The notes under the pieces are model-generated. The model was not told the origin of the DNA. It saw nothing but the letters and a program-made list of their open reading frames with translations, and ran no database searches. Below, in pieces: positions 21,697 through 32,897 of a stretch of DNA of 64,000 bases (positions within the stretch are counted from its first letter, which is position 1; every line of letters begins with the position of its first letter). The translations under genes were made by a program, and so were the position numbers. This DNA is from Gambelia wislizenii (Eukaryota; Chordata; Lepidosauria; Squamata; Crotaphytidae), in assembly GCA_030847615.1 (NCBI GenBank), contig JAUMIR010000002.1:321561386-321625385 (forward strand), read 5' to 3'.

Positions 21697-22255
21697 AGCC
21701 CTCAATTTGCAGCAACTGAAGTAAGGACAAAGTGGTAAAGTGTGAAGAAGGAGAAACTGGTATTGTTTTCATTCTCATCAGTTGCCCCCGCCAAACAGTA
21801 TTTAAAAAAAAAAATTAAAAAGCATATCAAAGGTGCAAATGTATGGGGGTTTTTTGCCTTAAGAGAAAAGCAAAACAAATACAAAAAACAAATAAACCTC
21901 AAACCCGCATTTTATCTGATTAGCGGTCACTCACTAAGGTGGAAAAAAAAAACACATGGTGGTTCTGGGGGCTTGCCTTGTTAGCAAGCCCCATTCCCCA
22001 CGTTCATCCGGCCAATCAACTTTCAGCTTCTGCTCCTTTGGGAAGCAAATCAATGTGTGTCACTTTCCCTATGAACAGGAATGCACATCCCCCCGCTGTT
22101 TTTTTAAAATTCTGTGAAAAGCCATGGAAGCTTTTCCTGCAGAGTATATGCCCCCCTCCTTCTGAATACAGCAATACGATGCAGGATGCCGTTAAGACAA
22201 GTCATATTCTCCTCTCATTCTGTGAGGAGTATTTTCACCATTTAGACAACCCCTA
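21697..22255 (-). mobile_element. MITE-U copy 3
   Basis: Immediately follows copy 2, same orientation. The outer end reads CTGTGAGGAGTATTTTCACC ..TAGACAACCC, the inverse of the left end at 31497. CCGGCCAATCAACTTTC and GCTTGCCTTGTTAGCAAGCC are present. Confidence 0.6.
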
Positions 22256-22857
22256 GGTGTCACTTCACCCTTGCTGAATATCCAAGCTGACCTTGGCAAA
22301 ATATAGAAAACTTAATTTAACAAATCATGTGCACAATGAGTTTTGGGATTTTGGGGGGGGGGAGGGTGGGTAAAGTACATGAACTGATATTGGTTACTAA
22401 GAGCTCAGTGGATATTATCTATTAGCAAACCTTCTAAGATAGGATTTGGAAAATTCTTCCTATCCTGCCTTCACCAGAAAGTAGCATTGGTGTTGGTGGT
22501 GCCTGCTGCTGCTATTGTTGGTTTTTTAGTTTCCTAAAGAGGGAGTATAGAAGCTTGAATTATGGATTGGATGCTTCCCAGACAAACAGATCTATACAGG
22601 ATGTCATCAAGAGTATGCATCTTTGTTGTATGGTACTATTGGCCTATCCAGACATTACTTAGTCCCCAAGATTCAGTCCAGGTGTGAGACAGTGAATAGG
22701 CTGTAGGCTATACTATCCACCTCCTACCAGTGGAAGACTCTGGATAAATCAAGATATCCCACATTGACTAAAACACAGGCTCTCCTTCCTATGATCTCCC
22801 ATTGTCTGGGATAACTTGCATTCCAATAAATGAAGCATTTCCGAGTAACGTCTACCA
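22256..22857. other. sequence without recognisable feature
   Basis: A G-run at 22352-22366; otherwise nothing recognised. Confidence 0.4.
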
Positions 22858-23216
22858 CACCCTCCTGCTGTCCCAGTTTGGCAGGGACAGTCCCAATTAA
22901 TCTTCTGTCACCCCATTTTTTTAGCTGCTCTTAGACTGTCCCAGTTTCTTTCTCCATCTACCACTTGTTTGTTTGTCTTCAGCTTACTTCAGTTACTGCA
23001 AACTGAGTACAAAGTGCAAAAGTAGTTTGCACTCAGTAACTCAGCATGGGGGGGGGAGAATAAGGCACAGGATCTTGCCCTTTCCTGCAGACTCAGCCAA
23101 AAAGCTCTCTTAGCTTGTGTGTTCATCCTCCTTGATAACATTTGCCATCTTCACCATACTTTGGTGTTGCTTGGCCTTACATTACCCCTGTCTTCATTTG
23201 TGAAATGTCAGAGGGT
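22858..23216 (-). mobile_element. MITE-B copy 3
   Basis: Same orientation and content as 1929-2290. It starts ACCCTCCTGCTGTCCCAGTT and ends GTGAAATGTCAGAGGGTAT, so the two ends are inverted (ACCCTC and GAGGGT). Confidence 0.65.
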
Positions 23217-25887
23217 ATGTTCTACACTTAAGTGAGAGGGGGCACATGATGCAATCTAGCCCCTGAGCAAAATCACACAGGGAAGATATAATACCAACAG
23301 ATCTTATTTTAATTTCTTATTTTTTTATTAATCTCTTAAAATCATTGGCACTGGAAATCAACAAAATCCAAACAAGTGACTTTCTTACTTCCAAGGAACC
23401 TTTAAAGTAACAGAAAGTATGCAACCTGAAGACTGATGTTGCAGACTACTAAGAAATAGTGCTGGGACCTCAATCTTCAATCTCATTAGCAGTTTATTTC
23501 CATTAGGCTAGCAATCCGTTCCACACACCAGAAGCAACACATGCCACATACTTATGTGCAATGATAGCATGAAAGCAAATGAAAATCTCAAAGGACCTCT
23601 TAGATTTGAAATTCACATACTTCCAAAATCTATACTCTCAAACAGGGCAAACATTTACCAGAAGTCAGGAATATAGGTTAGTTTTTAATTCCCATTAAAC
23701 TTTTTTCCCTTTGAATTTTTATTTAGTATATCACTTGGGACACAACAATGCCCTATTTCCTCAGTAAAGAAAAACTGTGGAATTAGCAGACTAGCCTTTT
23801 TCTTATGCGTAGTTTTATATTCTGAAGCATTTACCCTGCATTTTCCTTAATACTACAGTTGCATATTCATTGCTATATTTTCCTTTAACTGCTGTCACTT
23901 AAATTGTCATGCTGAACAGGGCAAATCAGGGTCAGTTTATGTAAGCTGTATCACTCTGAAGAACTTCATCAGTCTTTATTTCAATGCATTATGCAAAAAA
24001 CTTGACATTAAGAGAGCCTTAACTGACAGCAAATGAAATCAATCAGCAAATCACTAAGCCATAATAAACTCACTCAAGTTGTAGATAACCCTTCCTTCTC
24101 CAGGCCTTCACCTAAGCAGCCCATCAAATGATATCCTTTTCAAAAAAAAAAAAAAAAGCTGACACTTACATTACAAAATCTAGTATTAATATGGTGTAAT
24201 ATTTCATATGGCCTTTTGACTTCCAAAACTATTTGCAAGGATATGAAAAGAAAACCACTATTAAGGCAGATTGCTGAAATAATAGGGGGGGGGGGTTCAT
24301 GGTAAAGTTAAAGATCTAAGATGTAAGTATCTTTAAAATTGCTACTAAAGTCAGTAGCAAGACTGAGGCAGTTCAGTTCTCAATCCTTGGCACACATACG
24401 CCCCTAAAGAATCAGGCTTCGACATAGGATACCTTGAGGATTAAAGTTTTGTAGCCAAGAGTCTCACTTTTTTTTTTTTAAGGTGGTTTAGGTCTTCAGC
24501 AGTGACTCTACCAGCTCTACCACAAACAAAAGGCTGTGTGAATTGGTGCCTCCTCCCCATTTGAAAGACTCCAAAGAAAACACTCAAGAACTAAATGTGG
24601 CAACATTTTTCTACAAGGGATTATTTTATATAACATGTGTGTGTAACAATTCCCATGTGAAGATGCGGTGATAAAATCACCACATATGATCTTTACCACT
24701 CAAAAATAAAAGCACTCATTTTAAATGATCGTGCAGGATTATCCCTATGAATCAATTAAATGTGTTTGACATTTTTGCTTGGTAAGCATTAGGAGTAACA
24801 TGCAACATGTGTAGATACTTCACCTTCAACAACCTTTATGTGAGAGACAATATATTTATCCACATGTTTTGCTTGCTCTTCACCTAAAATGCCAATGCAG
24901 ATTCTACTGGCTTTTGTTCTTTGAGTGCATGTACAACCACAATAGCATGAGATTGCACAGGGAGCAATTAAAACTGTCTCAAAATTGTAGCCTTTTAGAT
25001 CTGAGGGAAGGAAGGCAACTATTTTCCAAGTTTTTATATAGGTCTTGCATGGATATATGCCTAGACATAAAGACACAAATGTGGACATCTTTTGGAGGAA
25101 AAGATTTCTCAAAGCGAATGAAAAATAATGCAGAAAACTGTGCTTTCAAATCTGCTTTCAAATCCCCATAAGACATAGAAATTGGTCTTATGATCCCCCT
25201 TTCACTTTAAGATCATCTCAGTTCCCCAGTATTTTCCAACTAACATAAAGAAGCATATGTTCTGGCTGGTGGAAAGCTGAATATTATGAAGAAAAACCTA
25301 GATTTCCCTTCAGTTACAACCAAAGAATCCAACTGAATCAAGTAAAGCTGGCTGGTGTGGGAAAAGAAAAGGGGATCATAGGAGGGTGTAGGGAGAGAGT
25401 TTATAGAGAAAGGTGGATAATGAGAAGCAGTTCAGATGCAAGCAACACATAGAATTTTGTTGCAAAGAGGGATGTTTTGTGAGAAAGAAAAGGAGACATG
25501 GAAGGGCAAAAGAACAGAGCACAAAACACAATCAGAGAAGCACCGTTTGGCCATTCTCCTCAAGCATAAGCTCCATATGCAAAGTGAGGAGCAGGGACAA
25601 ATGTGTGAGTTACATCTCAGTCTCAATGACTTCTATACCTGGAAAGCCAATGACTGTGGAGGACAGACTTTTGTTATTCATGCAATAACATCTTTATTCA
25701 TGATTCTAGAATCCTAACTTTCATGGATATGAAGGTTCTCTACAAAAAGTCACACTCTATGTGTAGAGGGAGACAGGAACAGTTGTGGGAGGAAGTGAAG
25801 CTAGTTCATTTGTTCACAGTCCTTTTGTTGTACATAGAGCTTCAACTCAAAAAGAATACCTTAATAAGGCTTCTCTTGATGCATTTT
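23217..25887. other. AT-rich sequence without recognisable feature
   Basis: 2.7 kb with homopolymer runs (A-run at about 24139, G-run at about 24286, T-run at about 24469). No gene or repeat family was recognised; short open frames are unsupported. Confidence 0.45.
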
Positions 25888-26060
25888 GGGGGCCCTTTCA
25901 CACTACATAATTTTTGCACTATGATTCCACTTTAATGGCCATGACTGCGGAATCCTGCTGTCATGATGGGAGTGCCTACAACTCCCATCATGGAGCCAGA
26001 ACACGTCTGCAAGAACTATATTTCCTGTCATCTGTAAAGTTCCATTCCCTAGCCATCAGA
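25888..26060 (+). mobile_element. MITE-H copy 2 (partial, rearranged)
   Basis: GGGGGCCCTTTCACACTACA and ACTTTAATGGCCATGACTGC match MITE-H. It continues into a perfect hairpin at 25962-25992 rather than the usual right half. Confidence 0.5.
25962..25992. repeat. perfect hairpin, 12-bp stem
   Basis: CATGATGGGAGT, loop GCCTACA, ACTCCCATCATG. Confidence 0.95.
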
Positions 26061-26761
26061 AAAAAAGGTAATATAGGGACTCTGAAGGTGAGGGGATGGA
26101 TCCTCATTTGCTAAGCATTACATCAAATCATCTCACTGGAGAGCAAATCAGACTGGGCAATGCAGAGCCAATCAGATTTGTCTAATATAGTTTTGAGAAG
26201 CTGCAGTCTTTGTTTGCAGCCACATGGTTTTGGTGAAGGTCTGTGGACGCAGACCAGCCACATGGCTTAGGAGTCATCAGAGAGCCACATGATAATGAAG
26301 CCTGAAGGAGCAGGCTTGGCTTTGCTCTGAAATTCCATCATCAGAGACTAGCAGGCCAGCTTTTGATAAGATGGCCTAGCCTATCCCAATAGGACATATT
26401 TTGATCCAGATGGACTTCCTAAAATGTGAGTGGAACTTTTCTTAGAGTAGGAAAACATGTGTTTAGCTAATTGCGTTAGTTTGCGTTAACTCATAGTTTG
26501 CTAACCACCCCATTAAGCGACAGGGAAGAGAGAACTAATTCATCTGGTTCAGGAGGATGGAGGTATTTAGTATAGTGCCAACAGCAATTGTTGTTGCCCC
26601 CATCTTTTAAATCATTTAAAATCTTGCCCAATTCAAATCTTTAATTTTGAGCACAAAGAAGTAAAGAGTTGATAAGAAAAGCATTCCCTCTCCTCAAAAG
26701 CACTAGCTTTAAGGATCTTTGAATCCAACTAAAAATGGCTGCCTTGATTTGGGCAGATGTC
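26061..26761. other. sequence without recognisable feature
   Basis: Nothing recognised. Confidence 0.4.
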
Positions 26762-27226
26762 AAAATCATAGAATCATAGAATCATAGAGTTGGAAGAGAC
26801 CACAAGGGCCATTCCACTCCAACCCCCTGCCATGCAGGAATACACAATCAAATCATTTCCGACAGATGGCTATCCAGCCTCTGTTTAAAAACCTCCAAAG
26901 AAGGAGACTCCACCACACTCTGAGGCAGCGCACTCCACTGCTCTTACTGTCAGGAAGTTCTTCCTAATGTTTAGGTGGAATCTCTTCTCCTGTAGTTTGA
27001 GTCCATTTCTCCATGTCCTAGTTTCTGGAGCTACAGAAAACAAGCTTGCTCCATCCTCAGTATGACAGCCCTTCAAATATTTAAACATGGCTATCATGTC
27101 ACCTCTTAACCTTCTCTTCACCAGGCTAAACATACCTAGCTCTCCAGGCAGCTTCTCATAGGGCATGGATTCCAGACCTCCCTCCATCCTAGTTGCCCTC
27201 CTCTGGACTCGTTCATACCAAATTTT
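26762..27226 (-). mobile_element. CR1 LINE 3' fragment
   Basis: Inverted CR1 tail (AATCATAGAATCATAGAGTT) at the left, inverted CR1 3' untranslated region, then the ORF2 C-terminus. 5'-truncated. Confidence 0.9.
26885..27217 (-). pseudogene. CR1 ORF2 C-terminus (fragment)
   Basis: About 110 codons. VQRRATRMEGG, KLPGELGMFSLVKRRLRGDM, MFKYLKGC and RFHLNIRKNFLTVRAVE are the recognisable end of CR1 ORF2, downstream of the reverse transcriptase catalytic core. The usual HWNRLP-type ending is replaced by a different reading (ECAASECGGVSFFGGF), and the 5' part is absent. Codons upstream of about 27217 belong to flanking SINE sequence. Non-functional. Confidence 0.85.
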
Positions 27227-27269
27227 ACAAAACGAACCCTGAAACTGGAAAAACAGATCCTTTCCCCTC

Positions 27270-27310
27270 AAAGAAATCTGCCTCATACAAGGTAAGACTA
27301 TTTGTCCATC

Positions 27311-27312
<2 letters not shown>
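27270..27312 (-). mobile_element. tRNA-derived SINE (third family), 3' part
   Basis: CTGCCTCATAC and GACTATTTGTCCATCTA are the inverted 3' end of a common squamate tRNA SINE. It resumes at 31088 after the L2 insertion. Confidence 0.65.
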
Positions 27313-27342
<30 letters not shown>

Positions 27343-27343
27343 T
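27313..27343. repeat. (AAT)n tail of L2
   Basis: About ten trinucleotide units at the 3' terminus of the L2 insertion. Confidence 0.9.
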
Positions 27344-27635
27344 TTATTTATACCCCGCCCCTCTGCTAAAAACAATCGGGGCAGCTTCCAACAATTAAAA
27401 CATTATAATAAAGACTAAAAACAACACCCACCCCCACCCACCCCCATAAAAAGACATTAAACACTATAAGATTAAAACCTTCTAACTAAAAACACATTAA
27501 AACAAATATATACATAATTTTAAAAAGCCAGGAGACTGAGCTCCTGAGGCCGGGATCTAATCAGGAAAGGCCTGGCGAAAGAGATCTGTCTTTAGTGCTT
27601 TTTTAAAGCCACTCAAGCTTGTCAACTGACGGATC

Positions 27636-30600
27636 TCATTCAGCAGGCCATTCCATAAATTGGGGGATGATTACCGAAAAGGCCCTCTGGGAGGTTGCAG
27701 ACAGCCTAGATTTTTGTGGCTGAAGCAGATTCCTCCCAGAGGACCGGAGTGCGCGGGGAGGATTGTATGGGAGGAGGCGGCTCCGGAGATAAGCTGGACC
27801 CAAGCCATTTAGGGCTTTAAAGGTAATAACCAACACCTTATACTGGGCCCGGAAACTGATAGGCAGCCAGTGGAGAGATTTTAATACCAGAGTTCTATGA
27901 TCTCTCCGAGATGTTCCTGAGACCACTCTGGCTGCCATATTTTATACCAACTGAAGTTTCCGGACCAAGCACGAAGGTAGCCCCATGTAGAGCGCATTGC
28001 AGAAATCTAGACGAGAGGTTACCAGCGTGTGCACCACAGTCTCGAGGTCCCTTACTTCCAGGAAAGGGCGCAGCTGGTGTATCAGCCGAAGCTGATAACA
28101 AGCGCTCCTGGCCATCGCATTCACTTGACTCGTCATCTGAAGCGATGAATCAAGGAGCACCCCCAGACTGCGAACACAGTCCTTAACGGAGAGCATGACC
28201 CCGTCCAGGACTGGCGGTTGCAACCCAACTCCTGGTTTTGGGGCCGCTACCTTGAGCACCTCCATTTTGTCCAAATTTAATCTCAATCTGTTTTTCTTCA
28301 TCCAGCCCATGACTGCTTTAAGACAGTCATTAAGAGGAGAGATGCCATTGGAATTCGAGGCCGATGATCGGGACAAGGAGAAATAGATCTGGGTGTCATC
28401 AGCGTACTGATAACACCCAGCCCCATAACTCCGAATAATCTCACCCAGCGGCTTCATATAGATGTTAAACAGCATCGGGGACAGGATGGCGCCCTGCGGA
28501 ACACCACAAGTAAGCTCCTTCCTGTTGGAGCAGCTGTCCCCAAGCCACACCCTCTGGGATCTGCCTGAGAGGAAGGACCGGAACCACTGGAGCGCAGTGC
28601 CTCTGATTCCTAACCCACTCAGGCAATCCAGGAGAATGCCATGATCTATCGTATCGAAAGCCGCTGAGAGGTCCAAAAGCACCAACGGGGACACATTACC
28701 CCTGTCGATGCTTAGACGCAGATCATCGGTCAAGGCAACCATGGGAGTCTCAACTCCAAATCCTGTCCTGAAGCCAGTTTGAAATGGTCTAGATAATCAG
28801 TTTCATCCAAGACCACTTGGAGTTGATGAGCAACTGCCCTCTCAATCACTTTGCTCAAGAATGGTAACACAGAAACCGGCCTATAGTTGTTCATGTCCAG
28901 GGGGTCTAGGAAAGGTTTTTTTCAGGAGTAGCCTAACCGCCGCTTCCTTTAAACAAGATGGAACACACCCGTCCCTGAGGGATACATTGATGATGTCCTT
29001 AAGGAACACCATCAAGGTACCCCCCCCCCTGGATGGCCAGCCATGAAGGGCAAGGATCAAGAGGGCAGGTCGTCTTCCTCACTCTACCAAGTAGCTTGTC
29101 CACGTCCTCAGTACTCACAGATTGAAATTGATTCAGTAAACTTACATCAACGGAGTTGCTGGACACCTCGTCAATTGTTTCTGTCAAAATACTGGCATCT
29201 AAGTCGGCTCTTATCCGAGAGATTTTATCTGCAAAGTAGTTAAATGCGTCACAGCAGGCCGTTGTTGGGTTAAGCAATGGGTTCTGTGCAGATATAACCT
29301 GTGTCATCTCCCTTACCACCCTAAACAGCTCTGCTGGACGGGACTCTGCAGACGCAATACGTGCAGAGAAGGATCTCTGCGCTGCACGCATTGCCTCTCA
29401 ATAGGACCAAAGAAAATTCCTATGTCGAGTCCTGTCGGATAAGAATCGAATTTTCCGCCAGTTGCGCTCTAGTCATTGTCCAACCTGCTTCATTTTCCTA
29501 AGCTCTGAAGTATACCATGGCTTACGGTTAGAAGCGGATTGGAAAGGACGCTTGGGAGTGATCGTGTCAATAGCCTTGGTAAGATCGGTGTTCCAAGTAT
29601 TAACCAAAGCTTCGACAGGGTCACCGGCATTACCAACCATTAAACCCTCCAAGGCTTTCTGGAATCCTATTGGTTCCATTAGCCTTCGGGGGCGGAACAT
29701 TCTAATGGGTCCACCACCCCCAGTGGGGCGGGAAGAGACTCTTAGTTCAGTCTTGACCAGGAAATGATCCATCCATGACAAAGCGGTGGTTTTAATAACC
29801 GCCGCCCACGGATATTCCTGTTCCGTACTAAAGACCGCATCGAGAGTATGACCCGCACAATGTTCGGGCCCAATGACCAATTGGGATAGACCCATGTTTG
29901 TCATGGTTTCCATGAACTCCCGAGCCGCACCAGTCAGATTTGTCAAGCTGGTCTCGAGTGGAATGTTAAAGTCGCCCAGAACTAAAAGTCTGGGCGACTC
30001 CAACAGCAACTCTGAGACCAGCTGAGTCAGCTCGGTTAGGGAGTCTGCTAGACAACGGGGTGGTCGGTATACTAGCAGAATCCCCAAACTATCCCTGGTC
30101 CTCAGGCTAAGGTATATACACTCAAAGTAGACTGTGTTTCAGACAGGTATCCTGGTCAAGGTCAGATTATTCTTATAAACCAGAGCCACTCCGCCCCCCC
30201 GCCCACTTCCCCTCACCCGCTCACTGACAGAATACCCAGCTGGGAGGGCCTGTGCCCACATGACAGCGCTATCCTCTCCCAGCCAGGTTTCTGTGAAGCA
30301 AGCCAGGTCGGCATCCTCATCCAAGAGAAGATCGTAAATTATATGAGTTTTATTCTTAACCAACCTGGCATTGCAGAGGAGCAAAGTAAGGTTCTGTGGA
30401 ATGGTTGGTACGCTCTCCAATCCATTCCGGGAAACAGGGTGAACTGAAGGTGGGATAGCTAACATACAGCAATCCCGCCTTCTTTTGTACCATCTTTTCA
30501 CTCTGTTCCGACCATACCTCCCTTTCCCCAGCACAACTCCAATTTCCGCCCCCACTCCATTCCCGGCCTCAGCTGATTCCAATTGCAGGCTTAGAGTCCT

Positions 30601-30639
30601 TCTGGCTGCTGGCTGGTGTTCCTGAGGGGTATGGGCCAC
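27636..30639 (-). pseudogene. L2 ORF2: endonuclease and reverse transcriptase
   Basis: Minus-strand polyprotein in a few pieces. The AP-type endonuclease begins near 30390 (LLLCNARLVKNKTHI, LACFTETWLGED) and continues with LLVYRPPR, LLVLGDFNIPLE and SWMDHFLVKTEL. A linker (AAQRSFSARIASAESRPAEL) leads to reverse transcriptase blocks NNYRPVSVLPF, LLDLSAAFDTIDHGILL, GVPQGAILSPMLFNIY and the catalytic YADDTQIY. The C-terminal RKLQLV and HWLPISFRAQYKVL complete it. Lesions: a stop at about 30139, a break near 29390-29472, a frameshift in the G-run at 29021-29030, further shifts near 28780-28900, and a stop at about 27940. The enzyme would nick DNA and prime cDNA from the nick. L2 assignment rests on these blocks and the 3' end. 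Confidence 0.9.
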
Positions 30640-31087
30640 GCCCCCTCCCGCTGCTGCCTTGCTGCCAAGAAGTCCTCAGGGCCCCACTACAGCCTCCTGG
30701 CCCGGTGGAGTGGGGTGAAAGGCTGCTGCAGGCTGGAGAACCTCTGGCTTGCTGGCTGGCGTTCCTGAGGGGGTGGGAGTGGCTTAAGACACCAGCCACT
30801 CCTGGCCACGCCCCCTCCCATTGCTGCCTCGCTGCCCAGAAGTCCTCAGGGCCCCACTACAGCCTCCTGGCCCAGTGGAGTGGGGTGAAAGGCTGCTGCA
30901 GGCTGGAGAACCTCTGGCTTGCTGGCTGGTGTTCCTGAGGGGGTGGGAGTGGCTTAAAACGCCAGCCACTCCTGGCCACGCCCCCTCCCGCTGCTGCCTC
31001 CCTGCCAAGAAGTCCTCAGGGCCCCACTACAGCCTCCTGGCCCAGTGGAGTGGGGTAAAAGGCTGCTGCAGGCTGGAGAACCTCTGG
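30603..31087 (-). repeat. 170-bp tandem monomers at the 5' end of L2
   Basis: CCAGAGG recurs (as CCTCTGG on the plus strand) at 30741, 30911 and 31081, exactly 170 bp apart. GGCCACGCCCCCTCCC recurs at 30634, 30804 and 30974, again 170 bp apart. Two full units and one shortened unit (about 35 bp deleted near 30630) make 485 bp of GC-rich DNA. The first unit begins precisely at the element's 5' terminus. By analogy with mouse L1 monomers they may be promoters. Confidence 0.85.
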
Positions 31088-31225
31088 CATCTAGCACCAG
31101 CAGTGTGCAGTCTAACTACCTGTCCCTTTAAAAAATAAACACTGGAGATGCTAGGGTTTAGACAAAAGACCTTCTACATATAAAACATGTCTTCTACCAG
31201 TGAGCTACAGTCCTTCCCCTAATAT
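31088..31225 (-). mobile_element. tRNA-derived SINE (third family), tRNA-like head
   Basis: CATCTAGCACCAGCAGTGTG continues the SINE broken at 27312. GGAGATGCTAGGGTTTAGAC and CCAGTGAGCTACAG are the inverted B-box region and tRNA-like 5' head. Confidence 0.65.
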
Positions 31226-31427
31226 ATTTTAAAGGGGGTGGAACACTTTGGCCAATTTCCCATTGAGGGGGACAGTTGGAAAATGACTATAAGGCCAAAC
31301 AAAGTAAGGTAGAGCTATGCTGAAGGTAAAGTCTGCTATTCCATAGAAAACGTTGTAATCTCTTGTGATTTTCAATTTAGCTTAAACATGTATAGGGCAT
31401 TCTGACCCATGCATGCCCGAGACAACT

Positions 31428-31495
31428 TTGATGTGTTCTGCTAATAAAAGTACTAGTATGTAAAAGGATCTTGTTGCATAAGCTTTCGTAGACTC
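31428..31495 (-). mobile_element. Penelope-type terminal fragment
   Basis: Read on the minus strand GTCTACGAAAGCTTATGC and CAAGATCC resemble the segment that follows the hammerhead GAAA box in reptile Penelope terminal repeats. The related plus-strand piece is at 32754-32861. Confidence 0.4.
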
Positions 31496-31496
31496 G

Positions 31497-32100
31497 GGGG
31501 ATGTCTAAATGGAGGAAATACTCCTCACAGAAAACGAGGAGAATCCTACCTGTCTTAATGGGATCCCACATCGTATCACTGTATTTGGAAGGAGCGGGGG
31601 CAAAAATGTCAAAAACCTTGAGGGAAAAGCCGTCATGGCATTTCCCAGAGTTTAAAAAAAAACAGCGAGGAGGATATGCATTCCTGCTCATTGGGTCAAG
31701 CAATTCACTTTGAATCACTTTCCCACAGGAGAGGAAGCACAAAGTTGATTGACCAAGTGAGTGCGGGGGGGGGGGCTTGCTAACAGGGCAAGCACCCGGC
31801 ATCACCATGTTGATTTTTCACCCTAGCGAGCAAGCACTAAGGTGAGAAAACGGGGTGTTGTTTCTTTACATTTTTGTTGCAAATGCAAAATATCGCTCCA
31901 GCTCACAGTGAAATTGTGTTTTTTTTTTAAAAAAAAGAAAAAGAAACTTTGGCAGCAGCAGAAGTACAAGTAATTCACTCACAGTCACCATGGACATGTG
32001 AAGCTTTGGAGGGCAAAAAAATCCATTAGGACAAGTTGCAGTTGCTGCGAAATGCCATTACTGTAGGGTACTCAACTTGGGGGGGGGGGTCAAGCATCAA
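31497..32100 (+). mobile_element. MITE-U copy 4
   Basis: GGATGTCTAAATGGAGG and AAATACTCCTCACAG start it. It also has TTTGGAAGGAGC, TGATTGACCAAG (the ATTGG motif is mutated), CACCATGTTGATTTTTCACC and GTTGCTGCGAAATGCC. Confidence 0.6.
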
Positions 32101-32145
32101 GCATCTGAGGAAGTAGGCTAAGATCCCATCTATATGAGGGGGGGA

Positions 32146-32716
32146 AATATGATCTCATCTGAAGAAACGGCAATTTGCAGCACTGCAACCTGTCTTAACG
32201 GTCAAAAGAGCCCCCCCAAACTTCGCATGCCCCCTAGCCAAACTGGCAGCCCTGAGTGATTTGTCACCAAAACAACAGTAAGGGACCAGATCACTGATGC
32301 CAACTTCAATAATGAGGCAAGTGTATATGAACAGGAATGGGCTTTTAAATCTGCCACCGCCCCCTTTTTTTTTAAGTTTATCATGGTGCACACATGTGAT
32401 ATTTAATATTTACAAAAAAAAGTGAGAGAGAGAGTAAAAGATCACTGTTTTATCGACTTACTGGACCCTCGCTTAGCCAAAAATCCAACATGACGGCAGC
32501 AGATACTTTCCTTGTTTGCTAGCCCTGCCCCCCCCCATGCTTATCCAGCCAATCAGCTTATCCTGCCTGGTCACAGCAACGCAAATGCAAGTGTTGTAAT
32601 GACTGCACAGTCACATGGCCTACAGAGTTTTTAAAAAACTCAGAGAAAAGCTCCGAAGGCTTTGGAATGAGACGTATTGATGCGAATGTCTGTTTGGACA
32701 GGTTGCCTTCCATGTG
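32146..32716 (-). mobile_element. MITE-U copy 5, with an 79-bp internal insertion
   Basis: GCAATTTGCAGCACTGCAAC, AAATCCAACATGACGGCAG, CCAGCCAATCAGC and an end near GCGAATGTCTGTTTGGACAG match copy 2. Bases 32263-32341 are absent from copy 2 and match 33396-33474 instead. Confidence 0.6.
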
Positions 32717-32753
32717 ATTGCCATTTGGATTATTTTCACTGTTAGGATAGGGC

Positions 32754-32861
32754 CTGTCTATGAAAGCTTGTGCTACAACTTCTTCCTCTCAGTCTCAGAG
32801 GTGCTACAAGATCCCTTTGCATACTGATATTCCAGACTAACACAGCTATGTCTTTGAATTC
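32754..32861 (+). mobile_element. Penelope-type terminal fragment
   Basis: CTATGAAAGCTTGTGCTAC, CAGTCTCAGAGGTGCTACAAG and CCAGACTAACACAGCTATG form a repeat end known in reptile genomes. GAAA at 32762 would be the 3' hammerhead box; the CUGAUGA half is missing. Confidence 0.5.
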
Positions 32862-32897
32862 TACCCCAATTAAGGATACTAGTTAGACTACCGCAAG

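Larger units (their letters stand above)
27313..31087 (-). mobile_element. L2 LINE, near full length, with 5' tandem monomers
   Basis: 3,775 bp. From its 5' end (31087) it holds a 170-bp tandem array, an endonuclease-reverse transcriptase ORF, a 3' untranslated region with GGGGCGGGGTATAAATAAAT and a (TTA)n tail. It is flanked by CATCTA at 27307-27312 and 31088-31093, and sits inside a tRNA-derived SINE whose halves join at that hexamer. Confidence 0.85.

Noticed and set aside
24979..25717. Cluster of overlapping frames of about 65-107 codons
   Set aside because: They overlap on both strands and none has a recognisable motif or exon signals.
30569..31138. Pro/Ser-rich open frames in the L2 5' region
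   Set aside because: They are repeated with the 170-bp monomers and lie in untranslated tandem repeats.
31139..31225. tRNA gene
   Set aside because: The tRNA-like head is diverged and part of a SINE; no intact cloverleaf is apparent.
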